DNA from: Ficedula albicollis | Lineage: Eukaryota; Chordata; Aves; Passeriformes; Muscicapidae | DNA: 64,000 nucleotides | Direction: 5' to 3' | NCBI RefSeq assembly: GCF_000247815.1 | Contig: NC_021677.1 | Coordinates: 12,596,040 to 12,660,039, forward strand | Shown here: in pieces, positions 13,701 to 27,318 of the stretch | Layout: every line of letters begins with the position of its first letter | How positions within the stretch are numbered: the first letter of the stretch is position 1 | Position numbers and translations under genes: made by a program | The notes under the pieces: model-generated | The model's input: only the letters and a program-made list of their open reading frames with translations | Databases searched by the model: none | What the model was told of the DNA's origin: nothing

Positions 13701-15359
13701 GCTATTTAGATTCCTGCATCTTGTGGTACATTGGAAAATTTTGAGTATGATTAATCTTTATGGATATAAAGTTTCCAACATAACTGAAAAAAGTTTGACA
13801 TGATAGCAATGCTTAGATATTTAAGACTAAACCTTTCTAAATGTCAAAAAAAAAAGTATATATTTTTAATATAGACAAATAAAACATTTCCCCTGGGAAA
13901 GATCACTTAAGTATATGGGAAAATAAATCTAAGTCAAAACCTGTAAAAATGTTATTGGGGAAAAAAGCTTTAGTTGGCATTAGTGGAATTTCCTGACTGA
14001 AACTTTCAGTAGGCAATTAGGACAAAAGTAATGTATATTTGGATTCTTAGGGTATCAGTAGATGTTCTCTTTGGAATGTTCTCTGCAGAAAAATATTTAA
14101 AATGCCTGTATAAACCAAGAAAATAGTGCTGTCTGGCTGTGGATAAGTTACAGTCCTGGTGCAACTCTCAGTCAGTAGAATATCATTTCTACATTACTCA
14201 CTGAAATAGTACCAGCTTTAAAAGGTGCCATCATTTCAACCTCTGTGTAGATAGCAAAAAGCTAATCACATGAGTTAAAAGTATTGGCAAATTAATATCT
14301 GGCTGCACAAATCACACATATCTTGACATCATAGGTTTAAATGCTTTCTACAATCAATCCAATGGCTTAGATTATTCACCTTATGAGTCCCACAAGGAAA
14401 AGAGAGCTGAAATACCTGTATCATAACATTTCTCATAACTGATTAATATTTGCCTTGGGAATTACATGATGTTCAGTGTATTTATTTTTTGCTACTTCTA
14501 GTGCTAGGTAGAATTTTCCATGAAAGATAAATGTATTCTTGGTCCCTCAAGCAATACAGAAGAAGTAGTTAATATGTGTGTATTACAATAGTGTACAGCC
14601 ATCCAGATGTATGCTATGTTTTCTATTTTCCAAATGAATTTTCGGAGTCACTTGGGTTAACAGGAGAGCTAATATTTCAAGAAGAGTTTAAACAAACTGG
14701 TTTGTTAATTTTTCCCTGGGGATCAAAAGTGGGAAATAGGGAAATGGCTAATAAGAGCAACCTAGAGCTAGTGATACTGTGCTGATAGAAGGAACTGAAT
14801 TAACTTAAATGTGTCAGGTTGATTTAAGATGCCTGTGATGTATTACAAAATGTGTTCTTGCCCTGCAAATACCATTGGAAAACAAACCATGCATTTTATT
14901 ACTGTATATCTTAAGGCCTTAGTTAAAACTTAGCCAAAGCAAACTTATCTTTAATGTCATGTATGTATTTGCTTTGAGATGAAAAGACTTGAAAATATAA
15001 AAGAATTTGTAGGAAAAAGGCAACATACCCAAATGGCTGCTCTGATTCTTTCTGATCTATGAAACTTCCAGTGTTTTCCAATTCTCCCTTGCACATCTTT
15101 TTCTGAATGAGGCTGGTGTTTGCAGAAGGAACCTGGAGAAGAACAGGTTCTGCAGTGGTTTGGTCCCCTCTGGAGGAAAAAGTGTGTGAACAGGGAAAAG
15201 TCCCCACATGCTTCACAATCCCCCTGGGACTTTGTAGATCTTTTGCAGATCTGCAGGCTGGGTGCAGCCACAGGGAACCCACACCAAGCTGCTTCCAAGC
15301 ACATGGACAGACTCTAATGCAGTCTGGCAACATGCCCCAGGGTCCAAAATACGGATAGC
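10763..15359. other. Non-coding AT-rich DNA, no supported gene
   Basis: I recognise no gene or well-preserved transposon here. A T17C6 tract lies at 13029-13051. Short open frames (up to 101 codons) have no recognisable domains. The part from about 15107 to 15359 is somewhat richer in GC and may be a decayed extension of the adjoining LTR fragment, but I cannot show this without alignment. Confidence 0.55.
13029..13051 (+). repeat. T17C6 homopolymer pair
   Basis: Seventeen T are followed directly by six C, a short uninterrupted pyrimidine tract. Such runs are ordinary in bird intergenic DNA. It is listed for comparison with the far longer pure tracts elsewhere in the window. Confidence 0.9.
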
Positions 15360-15617
15360 TGTCACTCAGCATGAGTAAGTTTGGTGGGCTGGCCCTGGCT
15401 GGGTGCCACACACCCACCAAAGCCACTCCATCCCCCTCCAGCTGGACAGGGCAGAGAAAATACAACCAAGATCCATGAGTTAAGGTCTCGGAGAGATCAC
15501 TCACCAAACGCCATCAAAACAGACTCATATTGGAGATATTATATGAATTTATTAGTGACAAAATCAGAGCAGGACAATGAGAAGTAAATTCTGAAAAACA
15601 CCTTCCCCACACCCAGT
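15360..15617 (+). mobile_element. Endogenous retrovirus LTR fragment (avian ERVL-like family)
   Basis: The segment contains blocks I recognise from an avian LTR family: the CCACCAAAGCCACTCC region, AGCTGGACAGGGCAGAGAAAA, GAGATCACTCACCAA, the ATGAATTTATTAGTGACAAA block and the ending ACACCTTCCCCACACCC. It has no retroviral coding region or primer-binding site alongside, so it looks like a solo or truncated LTR. Strand is given only relative to the second copy at 40097-40228, which is inverted. A 194-codon open frame on the minus strand (14923-15507) runs antisense through it and is not a gene. Family assignment rests on memory and needs a repeat-library search. Confidence 0.72.
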
Positions 15618-17512
15618 GTAAACCCATTGCATAAGATTAATGGGCATAGATTTCTTACCAAAGGCAGGGGAAAAACAGAAGGAAAAAAAATCCATACCAT
15701 TGCTTTTTTCTAGTTCAATTATAAAGCAACAACCTGATCTTTCATTTGCTTATAGATATTATGATCACCTACATATGTGCTAAAAGTATGAGTAAATATT
15801 GCCTAGCCATGATTAAACCTTTATTTCTGTTCTATTTTGCATTATACTAAGAATAGGAAGGCAAAGTTAAGTAGCCATGCTGACCCTTGCTTCTCCCCAT
15901 AGCTCCGATTTTATAGAACCTTGTTTTTGCAAGTCAGTTTGTTTTGTCTTTGTCTTGCTTTGCAAGTGACTTGTTTACCAGGTTTTTTCTGTCTTTTACA
16001 TCCATTTAACAATTAAGTTTGTGCTCATTTAGAGAAGAATAAAAAAATGACAACAAGTCCAGGTTAGTTTGTTCCCAGATACTTCACTTCCATCATGACC
16101 TTGGTGTTACCCACCAAGGAGGAAGGATGGCCAGTAGCTAATCTAGACTCATCTGATGTGCCAGGATGAATCTGGAAGATGCTACAGATACTAAGCAAGA
16201 GGATAAGAAGGAGGGCCTGCGAGAGTCATTGCTGGCCACTGAAAAATGGTGTCTTATTTGGATATCCTGCAAAACATAAAATATTTTGAAACAATAGGAT
16301 CTGTGAGTTAGCAAGGCTGATAATAATTAAAATTACAATCAGGTACTAATTATTCTTGTTTTGGTTTTGTCAGTGGCTACGATTTTAACTGGAGCTGTTG
16401 CCTCATTTACACCTTTCTTTGTCTCATTATATTTTTTGGTAAATTAATGGGAGAAAATGAGAGAAAGAATCTTTGACTTGTTTTTTTGGACCTGTATGCT
16501 GGAAGAAGGGCGAGATTAGAACTTCAGTAAGGCAATTTTTCTAACCTTCAAAGCTCTTGTTGAACATTGGAGGGTGTCTTTTCCATATGGGTTCAATAAC
16601 TCACCTAGTTAAAATATTCACTTCACCAAAATTTCTCTGATACTTTTAATCCTATGGGTAGTTCCTTAACAAGAGTTCTGCGAGTGAGTCTGAAACAAAT
16701 ACAATTCCTGATACTAATATACATGCCTTGAAATCCCTTAGCAGTTATTGACATCAACCAATGATAGGGGCTTCCCTGTATAGCCTGGAAAAAACCCAGA
16801 AAACCCCCCAAATATCCTATGCAGGATCTAGCCTCTTTTACATCTCACCACCTGGCTTACAAGGTTGTATATCTTTCAGCTGAATCATTTATGACAAGAG
16901 AAGCTGTTAAAGTTTCTTTTGCAGATTGTTTAGATGTAGCTGCCAATGAAAAGACATTAATAAGTTAGCTATTGCAGCTGTGCTTGGATGTACCCAAGGC
17001 ACTTTCAATTTGCTATTATTCAAAAAAATCTGGCAATTCATATGTTTCCCTGCTTGTGCTCTCGAGCTGGGCTCTTCAGGTTCGTCTGGTTCCAGAATTA
17101 GTCTGGGTTTCCATTTGTTTCAGACAGCCTTTTGGGGAGGGTTTGAGCTGGGTTTGTGCTGAGTGACAGGCTTGGCACATGTCAGTCTGCAGCAGGGCAG
17201 GGGGCTCTGAGCCAGGGCAAGGCTTCACCACCAGACCTGCACTGCCCAGCTACCCAGACAGGGCCCTACAGCACACCTCTGCTCTTTCCTGTGATTCTAA
17301 CAGCTTGGGGGCTTTCTGTCTTGCCCAGCTGAGGAGACAGAATAGTGATTCGTGTGTGTGTGTGTGTGTGTGTGTGAGATGAAGAACACAGGTTGAGTAT
17401 ATTCATTAGGTCACATTTCAGCCACAGAAATTTAAGGTAAACTCTCTGCTGAAGTCAGTGTAAAGTTTAACTGCTTTTTTCCAACTTACCTAACTGCCAC
17501 TTCCATTTCTAC
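15618..17512. other. Non-coding DNA, no supported gene
   Basis: No gene or recognisable repeat apart from the GT microsatellite at 17352. The part from about 17040 to 17340 is locally richer in GC, with several short open frames, but none has a recognisable domain. Confidence 0.55.
17352..17376 (+). repeat. (GT)n microsatellite, about 12 units
   Basis: Uninterrupted GT dinucleotide run of 25 bases, of normal length for a vertebrate genome. Confidence 0.95.
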
Positions 17513-18010
<498 letters not shown>

Positions 18011-21000
18011 GGTGATCAAGTACTGCTTTGAATGTCCTGTTACAGAACGCAGAGGTCCCTTGAAGCAAAAAGTTGGCACTGATCAGCATTATTTTATCAG
18101 GAATGCTTGTGAGGGCTTTTGTGGTTTTTGCCAGAATGAATATTTACTTAGAGATACATTACTCACCTATACCTGGTAATACATCTGGATAAAGGTAACA
18201 GAAAAATATGAGAAATGTGTCAGCATGATTTATCTGCAGATGTAGAAAAAGTTCAGTGAAGCTTTTCAACGCATGCACCAGGAACTTCTCTAGAGAGCAT
18301 GTACTGCTTATTCATAATCATTTGACTAGAGAAATGCAAGACACCCTCTACATCCTTTTCCCTGGCAGGGTTGTTTCCTACAAGTTGTATTCCTGTTCTC
18401 TGTCCAATTTAACTCTGCCACCTTGATGACTCCTGGAAAAGGCATTGCAGCACCAAGCAAACACAGCAGCTCTTGTTAGCACAATTTCCAGTAGTTAGTA
18501 TGGGACAATATTTTCTGACCAACCTAATTTTGCCCAGTAAAAACATTTTTTAATATCTTCCTTATTGTCCTACATCTCTCCCTTCTCCTAAACCCTCTGC
18601 TTCTAGTATCACTAGCTGAAATGAAAAGGAAATTATGGAATAGAAAGAAAAAACCAACATTTTTAGAGGCATACAGCCATCACAGAAACAGACATATCTC
18701 CTACAAGTTTACAAAAACCTCCCTGTAATTTTTATGCTATGAGTAATTAAATTTACAGTCTAATTAATGCACACAGCAATCACAAAGTTTGAGCATCAGT
18801 ACATACCCTGTAGAAGTTAATGATTTGCTTAAAAAGTCCTGGTAATGGCCTGGTATTGGCTTTTTGAGTAATTCAGTTTCAGAACGATTTAGGGTTTTTT
18901 TACTGCAAAATTCAGTCTTACTTATTAGATGTGATTTACATTCCAGTATAGGATGTGAGAAATGTTTACTATGAAACCTGTAGCTGTGATATTTTAATTA
19001 TACACTGGGAAAAAAAATCATGTTAAGGTGCAAGCAACCATTTAAGAAATTCACCGGTTTCTTTGTTTCTGGTCCCATTTAAGATGAAACACTGGAACGT
19101 TTGCATCTTGCTATCAAATCAAATTGCTGATGCAGTAAAATGCTGAAGTGTAGGGGATGAGTCCTAGGGGTTAGATCAGGTTGAAGTGAGGTTTGCTCAG
19201 TTTGGCTCCTGGCAAATGATGCCAAGGGACCTGGAGGTCACTCCCAGGGATTCTCCCTGGCAAGGGTCACTGTGAGCAGCTGCTAGATTTTACCTGCTCA
19301 AAGGTCCAGGGATACCCCTGATGTTTCACAAAACTGCTTTCAGAGGTTGATAAATTAACCTGGAGAGTTTTCTTTACTTGGATGTGCTTTTTACTTATTG
19401 GAATTTTTGGTTTTTCAGTGTCTCCTTCATGTTGAGCAATTTTACATTTAAAGAATTCTGAGCACTGTATTTGATAAGTGGAATGTTAAAATAGGACAGG
19501 ACAAAATAGAAATGCTCTCTTTCACCTCTGAAATAAAAGTAATAAGTGTCTATGGCCTGCTAATACTCTGATAACAAAGACTGAAGTCTTTTTAATATTG
19601 ACTTCATCTGTTGTTATACCACATTTGACACAATTATCTTGACAAATCACTATTAAATGGAACAGTTTCCTGTACAGATGTTTCTATGCTAGCTTGTCTG
19701 TTAGCCTGGCTATTTTTTTATCCATACTGTGCATCTTTGTGATGGATTTCAAAAGAGCTAAATTGAATATTTTTTGCCTAACTAGACTAGGTTCTAGGAA
19801 ATGTTATCCTATGGCTCCTCATCCTCAGTGTGTGTCAGATGATACAAATCACCACAGTATGCCCTCCATTAACTTGAAACATTTGCCCTGATGTCTCCTG
19901 GAAAGACTTGGTGAATCAGAAAATTAATGTATATAGATTGTACCTGTTGAAAAAAAGCTTTTGTTTCTTCACTTAGAAGTCTTTATAGGTCAAAAGAAAA
20001 TAGATTTAAATGCTCCCTACTCAACTGCAATACCTAAAGTGCTAGTCAACCCCTGGTGGGTGCCTTTTACACTCTCCTGAGTGCCTTTCTTAAATTGGTC
20101 TAATACTGAGTCTTCTTGGAATTCTTTCATGTCATTCTAGTTGGCAGTAGCAGACTGCAATCATTGGTGGTGTTTTGTGGTTAAAATTACCTGCAAAAAA
20201 CCTTTTCAGAAAGGAGTATTTTTACAGAAAGTATAATTGGGTTGAACATAGTTTTCTGCTGAAGTTCAGAAGGTTTGATTTCTGAATGCAATTATTTGAT
20301 AAGATACATGAGAGAATAGGCAAATATCTAAAAATAAGTTCAAAGGAGTAAAGAAGCAGAAGAAAGTATGAAATATTAACTGATATTTTTACACAAATGG
20401 AATGAAAAATATTAATCAACATAGAGCATCCCAAATAAATACTCAAAAATGTTTGCAAGGAGATAATTTGTCACAAGAATCAGACAGATGATATTAAAAA
20501 TTCCTGTTTGTTTTTATTCAAAGCCACCGTTCGCAGAATCATCTAATTACTTGAAGCAACTGCAGCACAGCACATTTGCACGTTATTTTTCTCCATCTTC
20601 TTTTTTTGCCAAAACCATAAAATCCTCTAGCTATACTTGCATTTCTTTTCTGTTTCCTTGTTGTTTGCATGATTCAAACAAAGATCACAGTTCCTTTGTG
20701 TTAAGTTTATGTAGACATAAAAAATAAATGTAATGTCTCTCCAAAGATGTTGCAACTTTATAATTTAATTTGAACAAAAGTAAAAGAAAATTTTGGAGAC
20801 AGATAATTTTTAGGACTCTTACTGGGAACCCTGGAATAAATATAGGAGCTTTAGATTATAAACTAGGAGTAAAAACTATACACCTATTCTTATGTGCAAG
20901 TACTTGAGATAATAATTGCAACAATAGGAACCATTTAAATCATATCTAATTTATTTGTGTGAGTATATTGTTATTCACCATAGAGTGGATTGAATAATAA

Positions 21001-22740
21001 CCTGAGAATTATATTGTATAAATAAAAATCCTGGTCCTGGTACAGCATCTGAATCATTGTTGACTGTCTTAAAGGTGAATGTTACAAAAAGAAGAGAAGA
21101 ATTTGTAGGAATACAATTACAACTGAAGAAAAAAAGGAAAAAAAAAAAAAAAAAGAATAGATTGGTTTTGGAGTCCCAGCTTGAGATCTGCTGCTGCCAG
21201 ATCATAGGAGACATGTTTTTCACTTGTAAACTGAGCAAATTTGAGCTGTGAGTAGGAGACACAAATAACCCCATGATGATATTTGAAAGAGAATAACTTT
21301 GCTTTAGTGGGAAATAGTTAATATAGCTGGGAGCAAATATCCTCAGCAGTATTAGAAATATAGGACTGAGAGAGAGTGCTCTCATGGTGAGTTACTGCCC
21401 TTTATTTTCTTCTTCTGTTTGTCCTGATATTCTGGAGTTTGACTAAATTTATATATGTGTTCATGTCTACATACATACACGTATATATCATAATAAATGC
21501 ATGTCAAATTTTATCAACCTTGAAAAGAAAAGCAGAGCAGGAATACCATTTTAAGATGGCTTTGTTAAGAGACAGGATATTTCAGTTCCAAGTCCCTAAT
21601 TAACCTTATGTTCTTATTTGTGAATTGATGACAGTCCTACTCAACACAGAGCCAAAACTTCTTTCCTTCCTGGAGCTGACGTGACGAGAGAATCCAGGTC
21701 ACTGTGACACGACAGGGCCAGTCCTGGGTGTGCTTTGAACCTGGCACTTCACTCCTAACTGGCCCTCACTGTCCAAGGTCCGTGCAGGACACAGCAGAAA
21801 ATTCCTTCCATCTTTTTAAACCACTTTTTTTTTTTTGCAGACTGCTTCAGAGCATCTCCTCAGCACAAGGTGAACACAACTTCTTGCCCAGATCCTGTAC
21901 AGACTTCACCATGGCAGAATTGTCATTCCTCATTGCAGCCATTTCTCTCTAGCCCAAACAAGAGGCAGCAAAATTAATTCAGTTGTGCCCGTTGCCCACA
22001 TCAGAGGAGAAATTGAGAAGATAAATCTTTCAGGATGAGTAAGAAGTGCATAGGTTAAAAAAGGAACTGGGAGTTTTTCCAGGTGCTTATGTCTGTGCAC
22101 AGTTGCAGAATGTTTGTTTAAAGCACAAAGATAATTTTATAGCAGCCCTTAAAATAAGAAGTCATCCCATGTAAAGGCAGTTGTCTGTGCTGTGGAGTAA
22201 TATACAGCACAGCCATAATTTGGCTCGTCAGTACTGTATCAAAAAGTCTCCATAATTGCTACAATATGCACTTTGCACAATTTCAATGTGTTGAATTTTT
22301 GTCATTTATCCTAAAACTAATCCTCCTTTAAATGTTTCCTTTCTGCTGAAGTGAATTGAGGAATTCTTTAGTTAACACCATTAGCTTTTCATGGTATCTA
22401 AATCTCTTCTGCCATGAGCATCAATACTACAGTGCTGCTGTCTCCAAGCAGTTCTGCCTCAGTGCTTTCAGATGGAACATGACAGATACAGTAATGTTCT
22501 CCACACAAATTGCTCCCTACATATAGGCAACAAGCAAAATAACATGGAACATTCATTGCTCTGTGACTGCAAAAATTACAACTGTATTCATTGTCTGCTG
22601 GCTCAAGTGCCTCAGCCAATCATAATATACAGCAGTCATAGTGAATTTTAAAAGCTGTGTTCTAAGAAACAATGCACTATCTTGTTCCCATGGGTTCCTG
22701 GAAAACAAAAATTCAGTTGTAGACAAATTTCTTTCTCTGT

Positions 22741-22743
<3 letters not shown>
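18011..22743. other. Non-coding AT-rich DNA, no supported gene
   Basis: I see no supported gene or clear transposon. A 17-base A run within a purine tract lies at 21138-21154. The minus-strand open frame across it (20975-21385) is driven by that tract. The stretch from about 22140 to 22630 is relatively complex sequence with few homopolymers and could be a conserved non-coding element, but nothing in it proves this. Confidence 0.55.

Positions 22744-22796
<53 letters not shown>
22744..22796 (+). repeat. T53 homopolymer
   Basis: Fifty-three uninterrupted T, preceded by a CT-rich lead-in and followed by a T-rich imperfect tail to about 22820. This is long for a homopolymer and is prone to length error. 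I see no poly-A-tailed retrogene next to it on the minus strand. Confidence 0.95.
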
Positions 22797-22797
<1 letters not shown>

Positions 22798-22902
22798 TAT
22801 TTTTTATTTATTTTTTTTCCCTTCAAGCATGGAAGTGATAACTAGCTAAATATCTTTGTGTTACAAACTGGATTTTAGCCAATGGTCTTGATTGTTACCA
22901 AA

Positions 22903-22951
22903 AGTTGGACTTGATGGTCTTGGAGGCCTTCTCCAGGCTGGGGGATTCCAT
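22903..22951 (+). mobile_element. CR1 LINE, very short 3' end fragment
   Basis: The blocks GTTGGACTTGATGGTCTTGG and AGGCCTTCTCCAGGCTGGGGG, followed by GATTCCAT, match the last about 50 bases of a CR1-type element in the sense orientation. The terminal octamer repeat is reduced to one degenerate copy. It is a non-coding remnant. Confidence 0.75.
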
Positions 22952-24900
22952 TAAATGGGTGGGTTTGCTACACTTATTAATGACAATATAATTCTCACCT
23001 TCCCTGTGCATTTTTTTTAAATGGTGCAATATCGTTCACTATTCTTCCTTATTTTTTTTAATGAAAATCTGCAAAGAATACTTTATGCTGTAATAAAGGA
23101 TATGATTTAAAGATACCTCTTAAAAAAAAAGCTTTGTTATAAACTGTAAATTATATTATAGCAAGTGGCATATTCTTGGTGTGCTTATACAGTTTACTCC
23201 TTTATACAGATTTCTTTTTGTTACAAATCAGTTTATCAGGAAAATGTAATTGAAATTGCTGCTATGCTTAAGGAAATCGAGACAGTTTTGAAACACAGAA
23301 TGTAGAATTATAGTTATTGAGCAGAACAAAGTATTTTATAGAAAATTACTGACACTCAGTGTAATATAAATCATGCATGCAAAGTTTAAGTCGCTGTCCA
23401 TTAATAATCAAGCAGTTTAGTAGTAAAGTTCTTAGAATCTCAGTCTACGAACATACCATAAAAGAAAAAGTGTGCTTCAGTTTTCTGACAATTTGACAGT
23501 CTGACTTAGTGACATCTTTTGTTTCTATTAAACTATTCCTGTCAGGCAAGAACCCTTGTCTGTGGTGGATCAGGTTAGTTGTGGGAAATTGGACTGTGTG
23601 GCACAGAGCAGCACAGCCATCATACCTGCTTGGCTCCAGGATATTCACTTTTTATCTGCAGAGGAATGGGGGGGCCTGAAAAGGAAGGAAAGAATATTCG
23701 TTTGTAAAATTTTAAAGGCATTCATTAATGGATGGTGCACTTCTAACCCTGCCAATTACTTTTACAACTTTCTTCCTAACTCCTTCGAATCACCACCCTT
23801 TGGTTCCTCGTGCTCTTTCAAAAGATTTCATATTATTCCTGTGCACTGTGGTTCTCAGTCTGCCTGCTACTCCTGGTTTTCTAAAACATGCCATATTTTC
23901 CTGAACTGATTTCCCACTGGACAGTGTTCTAGCTGGGCTTTTTTTTCAGTCTGGCTTCTCCTTTCCAGTATTTCACACTGCTTTGGCCCATATTAGCAAT
24001 GTCCTTCTGTACTTTAGCCCATTATTGCCCTTACTGTTTTAGTTGTCTCTTATTGTCTCAGTTAACTTTTATTCTTTATTTCTCTCATTTCTTCATTTTT
24101 GTACTTTATCAACTGTACTACCAGCTGCTACTTCTGAAAATGTTCATGTTGGTAACTTTGAATTGTTATCCTTTGTTTATTGATGTTTTCCAAGTTTCAG
24201 AACTAAACCAATGCCCCTCCTCCCTTCTTTTTCCCTGTCTCTGTGACATTGTTTGATCCCAGAGTTTTGGCTGTCTCTGTAATGTAGAGAGTTCCAAATC
24301 ATATACCAGACATTTTTGCATCTCAAATCTTCCAGAGCTAATCATTTTGAAAATATGTTCTCTGGGACATCTGCCTGCATTTCAGATGAGCACTCTAGAA
24401 ATGACTGTCACAGTTTAAAGTGTTGCTGCTATTCTAATCCAGAAAAGGATAAAGATACTTTAAAGATTTAAGTGATGGGAGGTAACAAGAGAATAGTCAG
24501 CCTTGTACTCAATCAGTGATGGCAGTGGTGTCTTTATGAATATGAGAATAAATAGCTCCTCTTTGACATAGAAGAGAAGGGCAAATTGGTAGTGAGATGG
24601 AAGATGCTGAAGATCTAATTTAAGCACAGATACACCAGCATAATATTTGTAGACACTTCTTGAGCTCCCTTGATGAAGGAAGTTTTTTGTTTAAGATGGT
24701 AAAAAGCATAGCAGCCAGATTTGTGAAAGTCATGTCCTACAGCCAGGACCAGTGAAAGCAATCATTTTACCTGAAGGGATGGATTAGAGATTACTTTCTT
24801 CATGGTGCAGTAAAATATTTAGGCATTAGTTATCAAGATGGATCTACAAAAATATGAAACTGGGGATGTGTCCTGGCTGTCTGTAGTGATCACAGTGATC

Positions 24901-24930
24901 TATATTGAAAAGTGATATATTGAAAAGTGC
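24901..24930 (+). repeat. 15-bp tandem duplication
   Basis: TATATTGAAAAGTG followed by A is repeated at once with a final C instead of A, giving two adjacent 15-bp copies. This is a small local slippage-type duplication. Confidence 0.85.
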
Positions 24931-27276
24931 TTATGGGGCGGATTAAGAGTCCCCTTGGATATGCTGAGCCTTCTCCATTGTATGAAATGTTGCCTGAAAC
25001 AGAACTGTAGTCAAAAGCTACCTGTTCTGCATGGGTGATGTCTTCATGACATAGACTTTTGGAATGCTTTTGTTCAAATTAGATCATAGAGTTACTGGAG
25101 AATATCTGACAAGTCAAAACTGGGATGAATTTTGGCTGTGGAGTGATCATCTGAGACATTGATAAGAATAGATTAAACTACATGAAAGAGACTAAAATAT
25201 GGGCTAGAATTGGGGGAGAGAAACATTTAGGTGCTGTCAGCTAGTCATTTAGTGAAAGAAAAGTCTGGCAGGAGAATGAGAAATGGCAGCAGTTACAGGA
25301 ATACAAGTTTATTTTAAAAAAGTAAAAAGGTCCCTCATCTTTATCAAGAGAAACATGGCTGGAAGGGAAGAATGGATTTTTTGTTGGGAAGAAATGTAAA
25401 AAATTGCAATCTAAACCTAACCTAAAATGCACTACTGCAACATAACTTTTAAAAATATATTTCCCCTCCAGTCGAAAGCATGCTTTATACAATCAGAGAA
25501 GCATTTAATTATGTCTTAAGCCTTATTTTAGCTTGCCAAGCCAACAGGCTCTTTGTCAGGCACAAACAGTAGGTGGAAGATACCTGCCTAACCCAAGCTG
25601 CCTTTTGGGAACGCCAGGGATGAGGGTTGATGCTGAGAGACTGAGTGAAGCAAAACTCAGCCGTGGCTCTCCTTGTGAGTTCTGTTCCTTGGAGGTAAGC
25701 ACAGCTACCAGAAATGGAAGGGAAAGGAAGAGCCAAACCCCAGCTGTCTGGTGTCATCTAAGCTGTTTGTGCAAGTGCATTTCCTCTTTGATGTTCTTGG
25801 CAATGGCAGCTAACCAGCTGGGACGTGTGTCAGCTTTTTCCCGGGAATGGAGGGGAGGAGGAACATTCATACACATACACTCTTGTCTCTGGTCTCTTTT
25901 GGGAAGCAGTAATTAACAGCTGAGAGGTTATTAAAAATTTCTTCCTAAATTGCATCTTATCTATGGCTTGCTCCTTTTTAAATAGTGTAACAAATCTTGA
26001 TGGGTGGCGGGGCTCGTTTTAAGACCACAAGACTGGAGGCAAAAACTTGATGAGGAAACAAATGAAAGCATAATTATGAACCTCTGGCCTAGGTCATGTA
26101 AATGTGGGCTACTTGGTTCAGGTGGGAAACACCTTGAAACCAGAGTAACACCTGCCACAGGTGTACTACCTCAATAATTACTCAGCCCCATGGCTTCTGG
26201 GGCTGCTGTCTGTGCTGTTATCAGCCACCCAAATGAGCTAAGTTAGAATAGCTGCTCTGCTTTCCCGGGAAGCAGTCACATCTCTGATGGCAGCATAGAC
26301 ACGACTCTTGACTGAGGTAATGATTTTTATCTTATTTTTAAATTTTTATTAAAAAATAAAGGCTTTAGATGTGAACATTTGAGGCTTGGACACTTCACTG
26401 AGATCTCTGTTAGTGTGCAGCTTTTCGTTTCACGCTGTTTATAAGCTCATGTAGTTATGGGTCTTTATTTTTTCAATTCCTCTATTGGTAATATAAGTTT
26501 TATGACTCTCTGCAGTTCTGAGAATTTCAGAATAGAAATAACTTTCCCATTGAACGGGTTTGTGCTAACTTTTATCAAAATTTGTATAAGGCCAGATAGT
26601 TCAGTAGCATTCACTCAACACATCATCTTCTATTTCTGGGAAATAAACATTACCATTTGGGTAAACAAAATGTTTCTCTTTCCTTTCATCCTTTGAGTAT
26701 GGAAATAGAAAATAAAATGTAGGATTGTGTGAAAGAGTGGATATTATAATTAATCTATTTGTACAGCTCCTTGCCTTCTCTCATTTCTCGAACCTAGTAA
26801 AGTTGTGCTATTGCTTCTTATTCCTCTGTTGTGGAACTCCTGCTAATCTATCAATTTAATCAGGCATCCTAAAGATTTTTGTCAATTTATCTGCCATGTC
26901 AGATAAGAAGCATTGGGCTAGCATACACCCATCACCATGCACTAAAAATCAGAGGAAAATAACCCTGTTTACTGCAGCATTTTATGCTGAGTGTAGTTAA
27001 CACGCTGTCGTTCAGTAAACAAAGTACTTTGTAATGTGGAATATATTATTTTGCTATAAGGTATTTCAAAATAAGGTGACATATTTCCAGACTTTTCTTA
27101 GTGGCAGGATTACAAGTATGAAGAGGCTGGGTTTTGATAGATTGAGCAGCACATAGCAAATCAGAAGTTACTTTTGGTGGTTGCTCCTTTAATGAGATGT
27201 ATCATACAGCTTGGATAAATTCTCTGCTGTGTGAAGCAACTTATCATGCCAGAATATACAGTATATTGTCATGGGC

Positions 27277-27318
27277 CTTTTTCTTTTTTTCTTTCTTTCT
27301 TTCTTTTTTTTTTTTTTT
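27277..27318 (+). repeat. Pyrimidine tract with (TTTC)n core
   Basis: About 40 bases of T and C, with a core of four TTTC-type units running into a T run at 27304-27318. Low-complexity sequence. The phenylalanine-rich open frame that covers it is a by-product. Confidence 0.88.

Noticed and set aside
14923..15507. 194-codon minus-strand frame, the longest frame outside simple repeats
   Set aside because: It overlaps the LTR fragment, starts inside it, shows no domain, and has two overlapping alternative frames in the same area. Chance frame in a GC-richer segment.
22140..22630. Possible conserved non-coding element
   Set aside because: Only an impression from sequence complexity. No motif cluster strong enough to list as a regulatory feature.
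23750..24250. Possible second ancient LINE in antisense, from its C/T-rich style
   Set aside because: Unlike 34075-35700, I could not match ordered family landmarks, so it is not annotated.
25533..25916. 127-codon plus-strand frame
   Set aside because: No recognisable domain or signal, and an antisense frame of similar quality overlaps it.
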